Shown one piece after another: positions 16,542-25,566 of a stretch of DNA of 64,000 nt. The stretch is taken from contig NZ_JH651384.1 in the NCBI RefSeq assembly GCF_000260135.1, positions 437,693 through 501,692 of the forward strand, written 5' to 3'. The translations under genes and the position numbers were made by a program. The notes below the pieces were generated by a model. It had not been told where the DNA came from. It did not search any database and was given only the letters and a program-made list of their open reading frames with translations. The stretch comes from Thiothrix nivea DSM 5205. Its GTDB lineage: Bacteria > Pseudomonadota > Gammaproteobacteria > Thiotrichales > Thiotrichaceae. The first letter of the stretch is position 1, and each line of letters opens with the position of its first letter.

Positions 16542-19199
16542 TTATGCCAGACGCGGGTTGGATTTTTCGGGGTTGATGCCGTACTTTTCCATTGCCTTGA
16601 CCAGATCAGAAGCCGGCAGGGATTTTTCATCCACCAGCGCTTTCAGAGCGGCGATAACGATGTAGTGGCTGTTGACCTCGAAATGCTTGCGCAGTTTGGC
16701 GCGGGTGTCGCTGCGTCCGAAACCGTCCGTGCCCAATACGGTGTACGGCATCGGCAACCAGGCGCGAATCTGGTCGGCGTACTGGCGGATGTAGTCGGTC
16801 GCCGCAATCGCCGGGCCGCGCTGGCCCTTCATCAACTGCGTCACATACGGCACTTTGGGCGTTTCCAATGGGTGCAGCATGTTCCAGCGGTCGATGTCGC
16901 GGGCTTCGCGGGCAACTTCGTTGAAGCTGGTCACACTCCAGACATTGGCATCCACGCCCCATTCCTTGTCGAGCATTTCAGCTGCGGCAATGACTTCGCG
17001 CAGGATAGTGCCGGAACCCATCAGTTGCACTTTCTTACGCTTCTTGCCACCGCCACTGAGCAGGTACATACCCTTGACAATACCCTCTTCCGCGCCTTTC
17101 GGCATTTCAGGATGCGTGTAGTTCTCGTTCATCGCGGTGATGTAGTAGTACACGTCTTCCTGATCCTGATACATGCGCTTCAGGCCGTTCTGGACGATCA
17201 CCGCCAGTTCGTAAGTGAAGGTCGGGTCGTAGGACACACAGTTGGGGATCATCGCCGCCTGGATTAGGCCGTGGCCGTCCTGATGCTGCAAGCCTTCGCC
17301 CGCCAGCGTGGTGCGGCCAGCCGTGCCACCGATCAGGAAACCGCGCGCACGGCAATCACCCGCCGCCCATGCCAGGTCGCCAATGCGCTGGAAACCGAAC
17401 ATGGAATAGTAAATGTAGAACGGCACCATGTTGACGCTGTGGGTGCTGTAGGCAGTCGCGGCGGCAATCCATGAAGAAAATGCACCCGCTTCGTTGATGC
17501 CCTCTTCCAGAATCTGGCCGGACTTATCCTCCTTGTAGAACATGACCTGATCACGGTCTTGCGGCTCATAGAGCTGGCCGACGGAAGAGTAAATGCCCAT
17601 CTGGCGGAACATGCCTTCCATACCAAAGGTGCGCGCTTCATCCGGCACGATCGGCACGACGTGCTTGCCCATGCCCTTGTCACGCGCCAGCAGGGTCAGC
17701 AAACGCACAAATACCATGGTGGTGGACATTTCGCGCTCGCCGGTGCTTTCCAGCAGGCTCTGGAAGATCGACAGGTCTGGCACTTTCAGCGGCGCTGCAT
17801 GGGTCTGGCGTTGCGGGAGGAACCCCCCCAAAGCCTTGCGGCGTTCCAGCAAGTATTGCATTTCCTCGCTGTCTGGAGCCGGGCGGTAATATTTGGCTTC
17901 TGCCGCATCCGCATCGCTCAGCGGAATGTTGAAACGGTTTTTGTAGGCGATCATTTCCTCGCCTGACAGTTTTTTCTGTGAGTGGGTGCGGTTCTGGCCT
18001 TCACCGGCGGAACCCATACCGTAGCCTTTCACGGTGTGGGCCAGGATCACGGTTGGCTGACCGGTATGATTAACAGCTGCGTGGTAAGCCGCGTAAACCT
18101 TGTGCGGGTCGTGCCCGCCCCGGTTCAGGCGCCAGATGTCGGCATCGCTCATCTTGGCGACCATTTCCTTCAATGCCGGGTATTTGCCGAAGAAATGTTC
18201 GCGGACGTATGCGCCATCCTTGGATTTGTAATTCTGGTATTCGCCATCGACCGCTTCCATCATGCGCTGCTGGAGCAGTCCGTCTTTATCCATGGCCAGG
18301 AGCGGATCCCAGTAGGAACCCCACAGTACCTTGATGACATTCCAGCCAGCGCCACGGAACACGGCTTCCAGTTCCTGCACGATCTTGCCGTTGCCACGTA
18401 CCGGGCCATCCAGACGTTGCAGGTTGCAGTTGACTACCCAAACCAGATTGTCGAGTTTTTCACGCCCGCCGAGAGAAATCGCGCCGAGGGTTTCCGGCTC
18501 GTCAGTTTCGCCATCGCCGACGAATGCCCACACCTTACGGTTGGCGGTTTCAGCCAGTTTGCGGTCTTGCAGGTATTTCATGAAACGGGCCTGGTAGATC
18601 GACTTGATCGGCCCCAGCCCCATGGATACGGTCGGGAATTGCCAGTAATCCTGCATCAGCCACGGATGCGGGTAAGACGACAGGCCGCCGCCATCCACTT
18701 CCTGACGGAAATTATCCAGCTCTTCTTCGGTAAAACGGCCTTCGAGGAAGGAGCGTGCGTACATGCCCGGCGCTGCGTGCCCCTGGATATACAGCAAGTC
18801 GCCGCCATGCTTGGGGGAAGGCGCGTGCCAGAAATGGTTCATGCCGATGTCGTACAGGGTGGCGGCAGAAGCAAAAGTCGCAATATGCCCACCGAGTTCC
18901 GCGCTCTTGCGGTTGGCGCGTACCACCATCGCGGCAGCATTCCAGCGGATGTAGGAACGCAGGCGCGACTCGATGGTGCGATTGCCCGGCGTGTGCTGTT
19001 CCAGATGTGGCGGAATAGTGTTGATGTAGGCAGTGTTGGCGGAGTATGGCAGGTTAGCGCCGTTATGGCGGGCTGCGTCGATCAGCTTCTCCAGCAGGAA
19101 GTGGGCGCGTTCCACGCCTTCTTGTTCGATGACTGATTCCAGCGAATCAATCCATTCCTGCGTCTCTTGAAAATCAACATCTTGTAATTGATTATTCAT
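16542..19199 (-). CDS. aceE: pyruvate dehydrogenase E1, homodimeric type
   Basis: 885 residues, the length of the alpha2-type E1 of gammaproteobacteria, which decarboxylates pyruvate with thiamine diphosphate and reductively acetylates the lipoyl group of E2. Seen: the N-terminal MNNQLQDVDFQETQEWIDSLE region, the ThDP/Mg motif GDGETDEPETLGA...NCNLQRLDGPV, GKYPALKEMVAKMSD, and the C-terminal TDGFGRSDTRAKLRKHFEVN region. It is the first gene of aceE-aceF-lpd. RNase T is divergent upstream; the AT-rich 19200-19400 interval should hold the promoter, with AGAGG before the ATG as ribosome-binding site. Confidence 0.96.
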   Translation of the reverse strand: MNNQLQDVDFQETQEWIDSLESVIEQEGVERAHFLLEKLIDAARHNGANLPYSANTAYINTIPPHLEQHTPGNRTIESRLRSYIRWNAAAMVVRANRKSAELGGHIATFASAATLYDIGMNHFWHAPSPKHGGDLLYIQGHAAPGMYARSFLEGRFTEEELDNFRQEVDGGGLSSYPHPWLMQDYWQFPTVSMGLGPIKSIYQARFMKYLQDRKLAETANRKVWAFVGDGETDEPETLGAISLGGREKLDNLVWVVNCNLQRLDGPVRGNGKIVQELEAVFRGAGWNVIKVLWGSYWDPLLAMDKDGLLQQRMMEAVDGEYQNYKSKDGAYVREHFFGKYPALKEMVAKMSDADIWRLNRGGHDPHKVYAAYHAAVNHTGQPTVILAHTVKGYGMGSAGEGQNRTHSQKKLSGEEMIAYKNRFNIPLSDADAAEAKYYRPAPDSEEMQYLLERRKALGGFLPQRQTHAAPLKVPDLSIFQSLLESTGEREMSTTMVFVRLLTLLARDKGMGKHVVPIVPDEARTFGMEGMFRQMGIYSSVGQLYEPQDRDQVMFYKEDKSGQILEEGINEAGAFSSWIAAATAYSTHSVNMVPFYIYYSMFGFQRIGDLAWAAGDCRARGFLIGGTAGRTTLAGEGLQHQDGHGLIQAAMIPNCVSYDPTFTYELAVIVQNGLKRMYQDQEDVYYYITAMNENYTHPEMPKGAEEGIVKGMYLLSGGGKKRKKVQLMGSGTILREVIAAAEMLDKEWGVDANVWSVTSFNEVAREARDIDRWNMLHPLETPKVPYVTQLMKGQRGPAIAATDYIRQYADQIRAWLPMPYTVLGTDGFGRSDTRAKLRKHFEVNSHYIVIAALKALVDEKSLPASDLVKAMEKYGINPEKSNPRLA

Positions 19200-19408
19200 T
19201 TTAAATCCTCTTGTATCCAGCAGCTTACCGGCACCGAAAGTGGTATTTCAGTTGCCGGACTGGAGTAACTTTAGCACGCTCTGGAGCATTTTGAAATTAA
19301 AATAAATATCAAATATTTAATTATTTATTTTTCAAAAACTTGAAGAGTTAGAATCTTTTTTATAAAGATTTCTATCCATTTGTTATCAGTTCCGTTAAGC
19401 TCTTGCCC

Positions 19409-20050
19409 ATGACTGATGAGATCGAAATAATCCCTATTGGCGGGCGCTTTCGCGGTTTCCTGCCTGTCGTGATAGATGTGGAGACTGGCGGGTTTGACTG
19501 CCGCAAAGATGCGTTGCTGGAACTGGCAGCTGTCGTGCTGCGCATCGATGAAAAAGGTGAGCTTTCCCGTCATCGCACCTACAACTGGCATATCGAGCCG
19601 TTCCCCAACGCCAATATGGATCCAAAATCGCTGGAAGTGAACGGCATCAAGCCATTCAGCCCGCTGCGCATGGCCGTGCCGGAAGAAAAGGCGATGGAAG
19701 AGTTTTTCAAGATCATCCGCAGGGAAGTGAAAGTCAACCGCTGCAACCGGGCAATCCTGGTTGGGCACAATGCACCGTTTGACCTTAATTTTGTCCATGC
19801 CGCATCCGACCGGATCAAGTGCAAACGCAACCCGTTCCACCCGTTCAGTACACTGGATACGGTAACACTGGGTGCCGTGGTTTACGGCCAGACCGTGCTG
19901 GCAAGGGTCGCGCAGATGGCAGGCATGGGCTGGGATGCCGAATCAGCCCATTCAGCCGTGTATGATGCTGAAAAGACAGCGGATTTGTTTTGCCATTTCG
20001 TAAATACGTGGCAGACGCTGGATGCCGCGTTCAAAGCTGTCGAGAATTGA
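19409..20050 (+). CDS. rnt: ribonuclease T
   Basis: 213 residues from ATG 19409 (an in-frame TTG lies two codons earlier). DEDDh exonuclease: DVETGGFD (Exo I), GHNAPFDLNFV (Exo II), HSAVYDAEKTADLF (Exo III), and the family-specific FRGFLPVVIDVETGG start. RNase T trims the 3' ends of tRNA and other stable RNAs in the cytoplasm as a homodimer. It is convergent with potD; a palindromic repeat that can act as terminator lies between them. Confidence 0.95.
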   Translation: MTDEIEIIPIGGRFRGFLPVVIDVETGGFDCRKDALLELAAVVLRIDEKGELSRHRTYNWHIEPFPNANMDPKSLEVNGIKPFSPLRMAVPEEKAMEEFFKIIRREVKVNRCNRAILVGHNAPFDLNFVHAASDRIKCKRNPFHPFSTLDTVTLGAVVYGQTVLARVAQMAGMGWDAESAHSAVYDAEKTADLFCHFVNTWQTLDAAFKAVEN

Positions 20051-20055
20051 GTTAA

Positions 20056-20106
20056 AGAAACCCCTCCCCGGCCCTCCCCTGATAAGGGGAGATTAGGAGG
20101 GGGTTC
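20056..20106. terminator. third copy of the palindromic repeat, probable bidirectional terminator
   Basis: 51-bp imperfect inverted repeat centred on CTCCCCTGATAAGGGGAG (20074-20091), outer arms AAGAAACCCCTCCCC and GGAGGGGGTTCTT. It fills the gap between the convergent rnt and potD stops. The core is the same as the repeats embedded in aceF and lpd, here in its likely native, intergenic form. Confidence 0.75.
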
Positions 20107-21141
20107 TTACTTCCCTGCTTTCAATTTTTCCCAATACTCATTGTAGAGCTTCATCGCATCACCCACATCTTTCTGGAATTCACCTTTCTCAACGGCATCA
20201 GTGGGTGGGAAAATGACCCGATTGTTGCGAACCTTTTCCGGCAGCAAATCCTGCGATGCCGTGTTCGGCGTACTATAACCCAGTTCCTCCACCACTTTCT
20301 GGCCGACTTCCGGGCGCAACATGAAGTCGATAAACTTATGGGCATTGTCGACGTTTTCCGCACCAGCCGGTATTGCGAAACTGTCGACCCAGAAACCGGC
20401 CCCTTCCTTGGGGAAAATGTACTGGATGTCAGGGTTTTCCTCCTGCGCCATCACCACTTCCCCACTCCAGATCATGCCGAGGTTCACATCGCCCGCCAAG
20501 AACGGTTCGCGCGGTGCATCAGCGTTGAACACCAGCACGTTGGGCATCAGCTTTTGCAGGTCTTCGTAGGCAGCCTTGATTTCGTCCGGGTTGGTGCTGT
20601 TGGTAGAAAAGCCGTTTTTCTTCAACGCCATATGGAAAACTTCACGCACGTCATCGGTCAGCAGCAGTTTGCCCTCCCACTTTGGATCCCACAAATCTGC
20701 CCAGGCGGTGATGGTGGCGGGGTCGATTTCCTTGGCATTCACGCCAATGCCGGTGCTGCCCCACAGATAAGGGATACTGTATTCATTGCGCGGGTCATAC
20801 GGTTTGTTCATCAGGCTGATCGACAGGTTGTCCACATTTTTCAGCTTGGTATGGTCGATCTTTTGCAGCAGCCCCTCATCGCGCATCTTGGACACCAGAT
20901 AGGTAGAAGGCACCACGATGTCATAACCCTTGCCCTTTTGCAGCTTGAGTTTGGAATACATAGTTTCGTTGTTGTCATAGGTGGAATACTCAACCTTGAT
21001 GCCGGTTTCCTGGGTGAAATCTTCCAGCGTACTTTCCGGGATGTATTCCGCCCAGTTGTAGACCACAACTTTTTCTTCGGCGGGCACGGCAGTGGCCGCC
21101 AGCAGCAACAATAGGGCAGCAATGAGGGGGGCTTTGTTCAT
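20107..21141 (-). CDS. potD: spermidine/putrescine-binding periplasmic protein (PotD/PotF type)
   Basis: 344 residues from ATG 21141 (MNKAPLIAALLLLLAATAVP signal peptide, cleaved before EEKVVVYNWAEY). The mature start VVVYNWAEYIPESTLEDF is characteristic of polyamine-binding proteins; also seen are PYLWGSTGIGVN, WADLWDPKWEGKLL and the DSFAIPAGAENVDNAHKFID C-terminal block. It delivers polyamine to the PotBC permease. A longer frame to 21222 exists but would put junk before a clear signal peptide. Last gene of potA-potB-potC-potD; starts 1 bp after potC. Confidence 0.93.
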   Translation of the reverse strand: MNKAPLIAALLLLLAATAVPAEEKVVVYNWAEYIPESTLEDFTQETGIKVEYSTYDNNETMYSKLKLQKGKGYDIVVPSTYLVSKMRDEGLLQKIDHTKLKNVDNLSISLMNKPYDPRNEYSIPYLWGSTGIGVNAKEIDPATITAWADLWDPKWEGKLLLTDDVREVFHMALKKNGFSTNSTNPDEIKAAYEDLQKLMPNVLVFNADAPREPFLAGDVNLGMIWSGEVVMAQEENPDIQYIFPKEGAGFWVDSFAIPAGAENVDNAHKFIDFMLRPEVGQKVVEELGYSTPNTASQDLLPEKVRNNRVIFPPTDAVEKGEFQKDVGDAMKLYNEYWEKLKAGK

Positions 21142-21142
21142 T

Positions 21143-21910
21143 TCAGTGTTTTCTCCTGAGCAACAGGGTTGAGACAGTAACCAGCAGCAGTGAAATTGCC
21201 AGCAACAGCGTCGCCAATACATTTACCTCGGGCGAAACGCCCACCTTCACCATGGAAAACACCCGGATCGGCAGGATTTCAAAGCTGGAGCCGGTAACAA
21301 AGGAACTGATGATTACATCATCGAGCGACAGGGTAAAGCTCAACAACCAGCCAGAGATAATCGCCGGAAATATCAGCGGCAAGATGATCAGGCGGAAAAT
21401 ACGGCTTTCATTCGCCCCCAAATCCTGCGCAGCTTCCAGCAAATACTTATCAAAACCTTTCAGTTGCGCATACACCGTGATCACCACGAACGGTAGACAG
21501 AACGTAATGTGCGCAATCAGCAACGACCAGAACCCCAACTGGATGCCGAGCGCAATAAAAATCACCAAGAAGGTAATTGCCAACACAATATCCGGCGACA
21601 TCATCACCACAAACAACAAGCCGCTGGCCGTACCTTTCAACGGGAAGCGGTAACGGTGCAAAGCCAGCGCCATCAACGCGCCGATGATCGTCGCCGCTGT
21701 CGCCGCCAGGGTTGCAATCAGCAGCGAATTTAAAAACGCCTGCATAAGCGCTTCATTCCCAAGCAACTTTTCATACCACTTCAGGGTGAAGCCTTTCCAC
21801 TCATAACCGTACTTGGAATCATTGAAGGAATTGATCACCAGGATCACGATCGGCAGGTACAGCCAGGCGAAGATGGCGGCAACGAAACTCCATTTAAAGG
21901 CTTTCATCAT
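21143..21910 (-). CDS. potC: polyamine ABC transporter permease (PotC type)
   Basis: 255 residues with about six membrane helices and the binding-protein-dependent transport motif EAAQDLGANESRIFRLIILPLIFPAI (EAA loop that contacts the ATPase). It opens MMKAFKWSFVAAIFAWLYLPIVILVINSF, typical of PotC. It overlaps the potB stop by 17 bp, so translation is coupled. With PotB it forms the inner-membrane channel of the importer. Confidence 0.93.
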   Translation of the reverse strand: MMKAFKWSFVAAIFAWLYLPIVILVINSFNDSKYGYEWKGFTLKWYEKLLGNEALMQAFLNSLLIATLAATAATIIGALMALALHRYRFPLKGTASGLLFVVMMSPDIVLAITFLVIFIALGIQLGFWSLLIAHITFCLPFVVITVYAQLKGFDKYLLEAAQDLGANESRIFRLIILPLIFPAIISGWLLSFTLSLDDVIISSFVTGSSFEILPIRVFSMVKVGVSPEVNVLATLLLAISLLLVTVSTLLLRRKH

Positions 21911-22751
21911 CCAGCCCCCCCTGCCGGTTAATACGTTTGTTGGCGATAAAATACAGCCACATCAGCAGCGCCATGATGCCAATCAGCGCCACGCTGAACG
22001 CCGCCCCAAACGGCCAGTCACGCACCACCAGGAACTGGTTCTTGATGATATTGCCCAGCAACAGGTTTTTCGCCCCACCCAGCAAATCCGCCACGTAAAA
22101 CATGCCCATCGCGGGCAGGAACACGATCAGGCAACCCGCAATCACCCCCGGCATGGTCAGCGGCAGGATAATATGCCGGAAACGCTGCCAGAAACCTGCC
22201 CCCAGATCGTGCGCCGCCTCGATCAGGCTCTTGTCCAGCTTGTCGAAACTGGACACCAGCGGCAGCACCATAAACGGCAACAACACATAGGCCAGCCCAA
22301 AAATCACCGCAAACGGCGTATACAGCAACTGCACCGGTTCATCCACCAAGCCCAGCCCCAGCAGAAAAGTATTCACCAGCCCCTTGTTACCCAGGATCAA
22401 CTTAATGGCATAGGTGCGGATCAGACTATTCGTCCAGAACGGCACAATCATCAGAAACAGCAACACCCCGCGCCACATCCCCGGCAGTTTCGCCACAATC
22501 CACGCAAACGGGTAGCCCAACAGCAAGCAAATAGCAGTCGTCACCGCCGACAGCCACAGGCTGTGCCAGAATACTTCGGCATACAGCGGCTCCAGCAAGC
22601 GTTGCCAGGAATCCAGCGTCAGCGGCCACACCGCCAGATGCTGCGGGTCGGGCGTCATGACGCTGGTCATCAGCACCAGCACATGCGGAGCCAGCACAAA
22701 CAGCCCCAGCCACACCAACGTCAGAATGATGGCGAAGCGGCGAAAGCTCAT
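21894..22751 (-). CDS. potB: polyamine ABC transporter permease (PotB type)
   Basis: 285 residues from ATG 22751 ([20 protein letters not shown]). Six predicted helices; the EAA motif is EAAHDLGAGFWQRFRHIILPLTMPG. The frame remains open a little further (to 22793) but that extension comes from an 80-bp tandem duplication. The original start was the ATG at 22831, overlapping the potA stop as ATGA. The duplication now places a 27-codon open frame between potA and this complete potB, with a second ATGA overlap, so coupling is preserved. Confidence 0.92.
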   Translation of the reverse strand: MSFRRFAIILTLVWLGLFVLAPHVLVLMTSVMTPDPQHLAVWPLTLDSWQRLLEPLYAEVFWHSLWLSAVTTAICLLLGYPFAWIVAKLPGMWRGVLLFLMIVPFWTNSLIRTYAIKLILGNKGLVNTFLLGLGLVDEPVQLLYTPFAVIFGLAYVLLPFMVLPLVSSFDKLDKSLIEAAHDLGAGFWQRFRHIILPLTMPGVIAGCLIVFLPAMGMFYVADLLGGAKNLLLGNIIKNQFLVVRDWPFGAAFSVALIGIMALLMWLYFIANKRINRQGGLDDESL

Positions 22752-22850
22752 GCCTTGCCCGCCTGTTCCACCAGCACAAACAGCCCCAGCCACACCAACG
22801 TCAGAATGATGGCGAAGCGGCGAAAGCTCATGCCTTGCCCGCCTGTTCCA
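22691..22850. repeat. 80-bp perfect tandem duplication at the potA-potB junction
   Basis: 22691-22770 is repeated exactly as 22771-22850 (unit starts CCAGCACAAACAGCCCCAGC). The unit contains the last codons of potA and the first ~20 codons of potB. Confidence 0.97.
22748..22831 (-). CDS. 27-residue chimeric mini-ORF between potA and potB
   Basis: Created by the 80-bp duplication: [20 protein letters not shown] from PotB followed by VEQAGKA, the PotA C terminus. Its ATG overlaps the potA stop and its TGA overlaps the potB ATG (ATGA in both cases), so ribosomes could pass potA to mini-ORF to potB. The product, a single hydrophobic segment, is probably without function. Confidence 0.6.
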   Translation of the reverse strand: MSFRRFAIILTLVWLGLFVLVEQAGKA

Positions 22851-23937
22851 CCGGAATCACGTGTTCCCAGCCGGGAACCCAGTCCACCCCGACCTTCTGG
22901 TTGATGCTGTAATCAAAATCGGGGTCATCTTCGTCGAAAAACTCATGCGCCATCACCGTCTGGCCGTCTTCCAGCTGAATATGGGAATTCAGGGTCTGGC
23001 CGGTGTAATTGCGCTCCAGCACCACGCCGGGAAAGCCCTTGCGCTCGGCGGCATCCGGGCGGCAGTCGATGCGTAGGTCTTCCGGACGCAACATCACATG
23101 CACTTTGTCACCGACCGCAAAACGGTGGTCACAGCGGATTTCACGTTCAACACCGTTGATACGTGCCTGATACTGGTACTCGCCCAATGCGTGCAGGATT
23201 TCGCCTTCGAACACATTGATTTCGCCAATGAACTGCGCCACGAACAGGTTGCGGGGGGATTCGTAGATCTCGCGTGGCGTACCCACCTGTTGCGCCTGCC
23301 CGTTGTGCATGACCAGAATGCGGTCGGACATGGACAGCGCTTCCTCCTGGTCATGGGTAACGTAGACGAAGGTAATCCCCAACTGGCGCTGCAACTGCTT
23401 GAGTTCCAACTGCATTTGCTGACGGAGTTTATGGTCGAGGGCACTAAGGGATTCGTCCAGCAACAACACCTTGGGGTGGTTAACCACAGCGCGGGCAATC
23501 GCCACCCGCTGTTTTTGCCCACCGGAAAGCTGGTGCGGCTTGCGGGTCGCGTAATCGGACAGACGCACGATTGCCAACGCATCCGCCACCCTAACCGCAA
23601 TATCCTGCGCATCCACGCCCGCCATTTTCAGGCCGAACGCCACATTGTCGAACACGCTCATGTGCGGGAACAGCGCGTAACTCTGGAATACGGTGTTGAC
23701 CGGGCGGCGCTCGGCGGGGATGCCAGCAATGTCTTCACCATTCAGCAGGATACGCCCTTCATTCGGTTGCTCGAACCCGGCAATCAGACGCAGCACCGTG
23801 GTCTTACCGCACCCCGAAGGCCCCAGGATCGTGAAAAACTCACCATCCTCAATCACCAGACTAAAATCAGACAAGACTTCCTGAGCCGCAAAACGTTTGT
23901 TAATGTTGCTCAGGGTCAGGATGGGTGGTCGGTTCAA
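22828..23937 (-). CDS. potA: polyamine ABC transporter ATP-binding protein (PotA type)
   Basis: 369 residues if translation starts at TTG 23937 ([16 protein letters not shown]), which has CAGGAG 5-6 bp upstream; an ATG at 24006 would add 23 residues not resembling the family. Walker [11 protein letters not shown]-loop [12 protein letters not shown], signature [14 protein letters not shown], Walker [13 protein letters not shown] and the C-terminal TOBE region ([17 protein letters not shown]) are all present. It powers polyamine uptake from the cytoplasmic side. First gene of the pot operon; the next gene upstream is divergent. Confidence 0.93.
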   Translation of the reverse strand: MNRPPILTLSNINKRFAAQEVLSDFSLVIEDGEFFTILGPSGCGKTTVLRLIAGFEQPNEGRILLNGEDIAGIPAERRPVNTVFQSYALFPHMSVFDNVAFGLKMAGVDAQDIAVRVADALAIVRLSDYATRKPHQLSGGQKQRVAIARAVVNHPKVLLLDESLSALDHKLRQQMQLELKQLQRQLGITFVYVTHDQEEALSMSDRILVMHNGQAQQVGTPREIYESPRNLFVAQFIGEINVFEGEILHALGEYQYQARINGVEREIRCDHRFAVGDKVHVMLRPEDLRIDCRPDAAERKGFPGVVLERNYTGQTLNSHIQLEDGQTVMAHEFFDEDDPDFDYSINQKVGVDWVPGWEHVIPVEQAGKA

Positions 23938-24048
23938 GCAACGCTCCTGTCGTGTAAGCCCCTGAAGTGGAGCCGCGCAACCATTATATTTCCCACAGCA
24001 ACACATTCAATGGATAATGTCAGGAAATAGAGGAACCTCCGAGAAACG

Positions 24049-25566
24049 ATGAAGATTACCCGACGTTTACGCTGGCTGCTGGCAGGCGGCATACTACTGC
24101 TGACCCTGTTCCTGCTGGTATTCCTGTTTTTTGCCACCAAAAACTTTCTCGACCTGTGGGATCGGTTGCAAGAGCTTCCGGCCTGGCTGTTTTACACCTA
24201 CACCGGCCTGATTGGCGTTGTCCTGCTATTCAGCGGCTGGATCATGTTCAAGCTGATCTTCGGCGGGCCGAAAGCCAAAAGTATCGGCAACCCCACCAAG
24301 CCCAAGCCCGTCACTGAAGCGTCCGTAATCCAGGAAATCACCCAGATCAAAGAAACGGGGCTGGACACTTCCAGCCTGCAAACCGAGATTGACCGCCTGC
24401 ACGCCCGCAAAGCCGCCGGGCAAGTGCATATCGCGTTTTTCGGCGATGTCAGTACCGGCAAATCCTCCATTATCAAGGCGCTATTGCCGGAAGCCGGGGT
24501 GGAAATTAACCTGCGCGGCGGTTCCACCCGCGACATCCGCGAATATGCGTGGCAAACCATCGCGGGCGACTGCCTGCTGCTGACCGACCTGCCGGGGCGT
24601 AACGAAGCCGAAGGCACGCTGGACGCTGCCGCCCGCGACGAAGCCATCCGTGCCCAGATCGTGGTCTATGTCACTGATTCCGACCTCAGCCGCAACCAGT
24701 TCCACGACATCCGCGAACTGGCTGCGTTTGGCAAGCCCATGGTCATCGCCATCAACAAAAGCGACCAATACACCGCTGCCGAACAAGACCAGATTGCCCA
24801 GCGCATCCGCAGTCGTCTCGGCGAACAGCTTGCCGCCGACAGCAAAGCCGAACCACCCGACGTGGTGTTCATCCAGTCCGGCGGCACGGAAGAAATTGTG
24901 CGCGTTTACCCGGACGGGCGCGAAGAAACCATCCAGCGCCCGCGCAAGGTGGATGTCTCCGCCCTGGCCGAACACTTGCAAACCGAAATCGACAACCGGC
25001 TGGAATGGCTATCGCAATTACGCGACGCCAGCGTTTTCAACCTGGTGCAGGAAAAACTCGACACTACCCGCGACCAATACCGCCGCCAGCAGGCCGAAAA
25101 GATCGTGCGCAGCTCCACCCACAAGGCCATACTGGGGGCATTGGCCTCCGTCAGCCCCGGCACCGATCTGGTCATTCAGGGCGTGATCGGCACGCGCATG
25201 GTACAAGAGCTGTGCAAGTTGTACGATAGCCCGGTCAGCCAGCTCGACATCGACCAGTTCCTGAATTTCAGCCAGGGGCAGTTGAAGAAAAGCGTGCCGG
25301 TACTATTGGCAGTCGCGGGCAATGGCCTGAAAGCCTTCCCTGGGGTAGGCACGGTAGCCGGGGGGCTGGTTCACGCCGTCGCTTATGGGCTGATTTTCGA
25401 CGCGCTCGGGCATTCCGTCGCGCATACACTGGAACAACGCGGCGCGCTCAAGGCAGCGCCCGCAGCCGCCACTTTTCAGGAGATGCTGAGTGGAAATCTG
25501 GAAGAACGTACAAAAACATTTGCCCGACTGGTTATTGACCAATACAAAAGCCGCCAAGACAGCTGA
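24049..25566 (+). CDS. membrane-anchored Era-like GTPase with DUF697-type C terminus
   Basis: 505 residues. Two N-terminal membrane helices (about 8-30 and 46-70) anchor a GTPase domain: G1 GDVSTGKSS (~131-139), G3 DLPGRNEAEG, G4 NKSD. The C-terminal third (KAILGALASVSPGTDLVIQG, GVGTVAGGLVHAVAYGLIFD) is hydrophobic and resembles the DUF697 region of YcjF-like proteins. Substrate and role unknown. It overlaps the next GTPase gene by 77 bp, so the two very likely work together. Confidence 0.75.
   Translation: MKITRRLRWLLAGGILLLTLFLLVFLFFATKNFLDLWDRLQELPAWLFYTYTGLIGVVLLFSGWIMFKLIFGGPKAKSIGNPTKPKPVTEASVIQEITQIKETGLDTSSLQTEIDRLHARKAAGQVHIAFFGDVSTGKSSIIKALLPEAGVEINLRGGSTRDIREYAWQTIAGDCLLLTDLPGRNEAEGTLDAAARDEAIRAQIVVYVTDSDLSRNQFHDIRELAAFGKPMVIAINKSDQYTAAEQDQIAQRIRSRLGEQLAADSKAEPPDVVFIQSGGTEEIVRVYPDGREETIQRPRKVDVSALAEHLQTEIDNRLEWLSQLRDASVFNLVQEKLDTTRDQYRRQQAEKIVRSSTHKAILGALASVSPGTDLVIQGVIGTRMVQELCKLYDSPVSQLDIDQFLNFSQGQLKKSVPVLLAVAGNGLKAFPGVGTVAGGLVHAVAYGLIFDALGHSVAHTLEQRGALKAAPAAATFQEMLSGNLEERTKTFARLVIDQYKSRQDS

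Noticed and set aside
16437-19136. Several 130-380 codon plus-strand open frames opposite aceE
   Set aside because: They are shadows of a high-GC, strongly conserved gene; no ribosome-binding sites and no recognisable protein features.
21142-21222. N-terminal extension of PotD rich in Cys and Trp
   Set aside because: It precedes a perfect signal peptide and overlaps potC; the ATG at 21141 is the sensible start.
21813-22904. 363-codon plus-strand frame opposite potB/potC, His/Gln-rich
   Set aside because: Antisense to two clear permease genes; composition is that of a reversed hydrophobic coding region.
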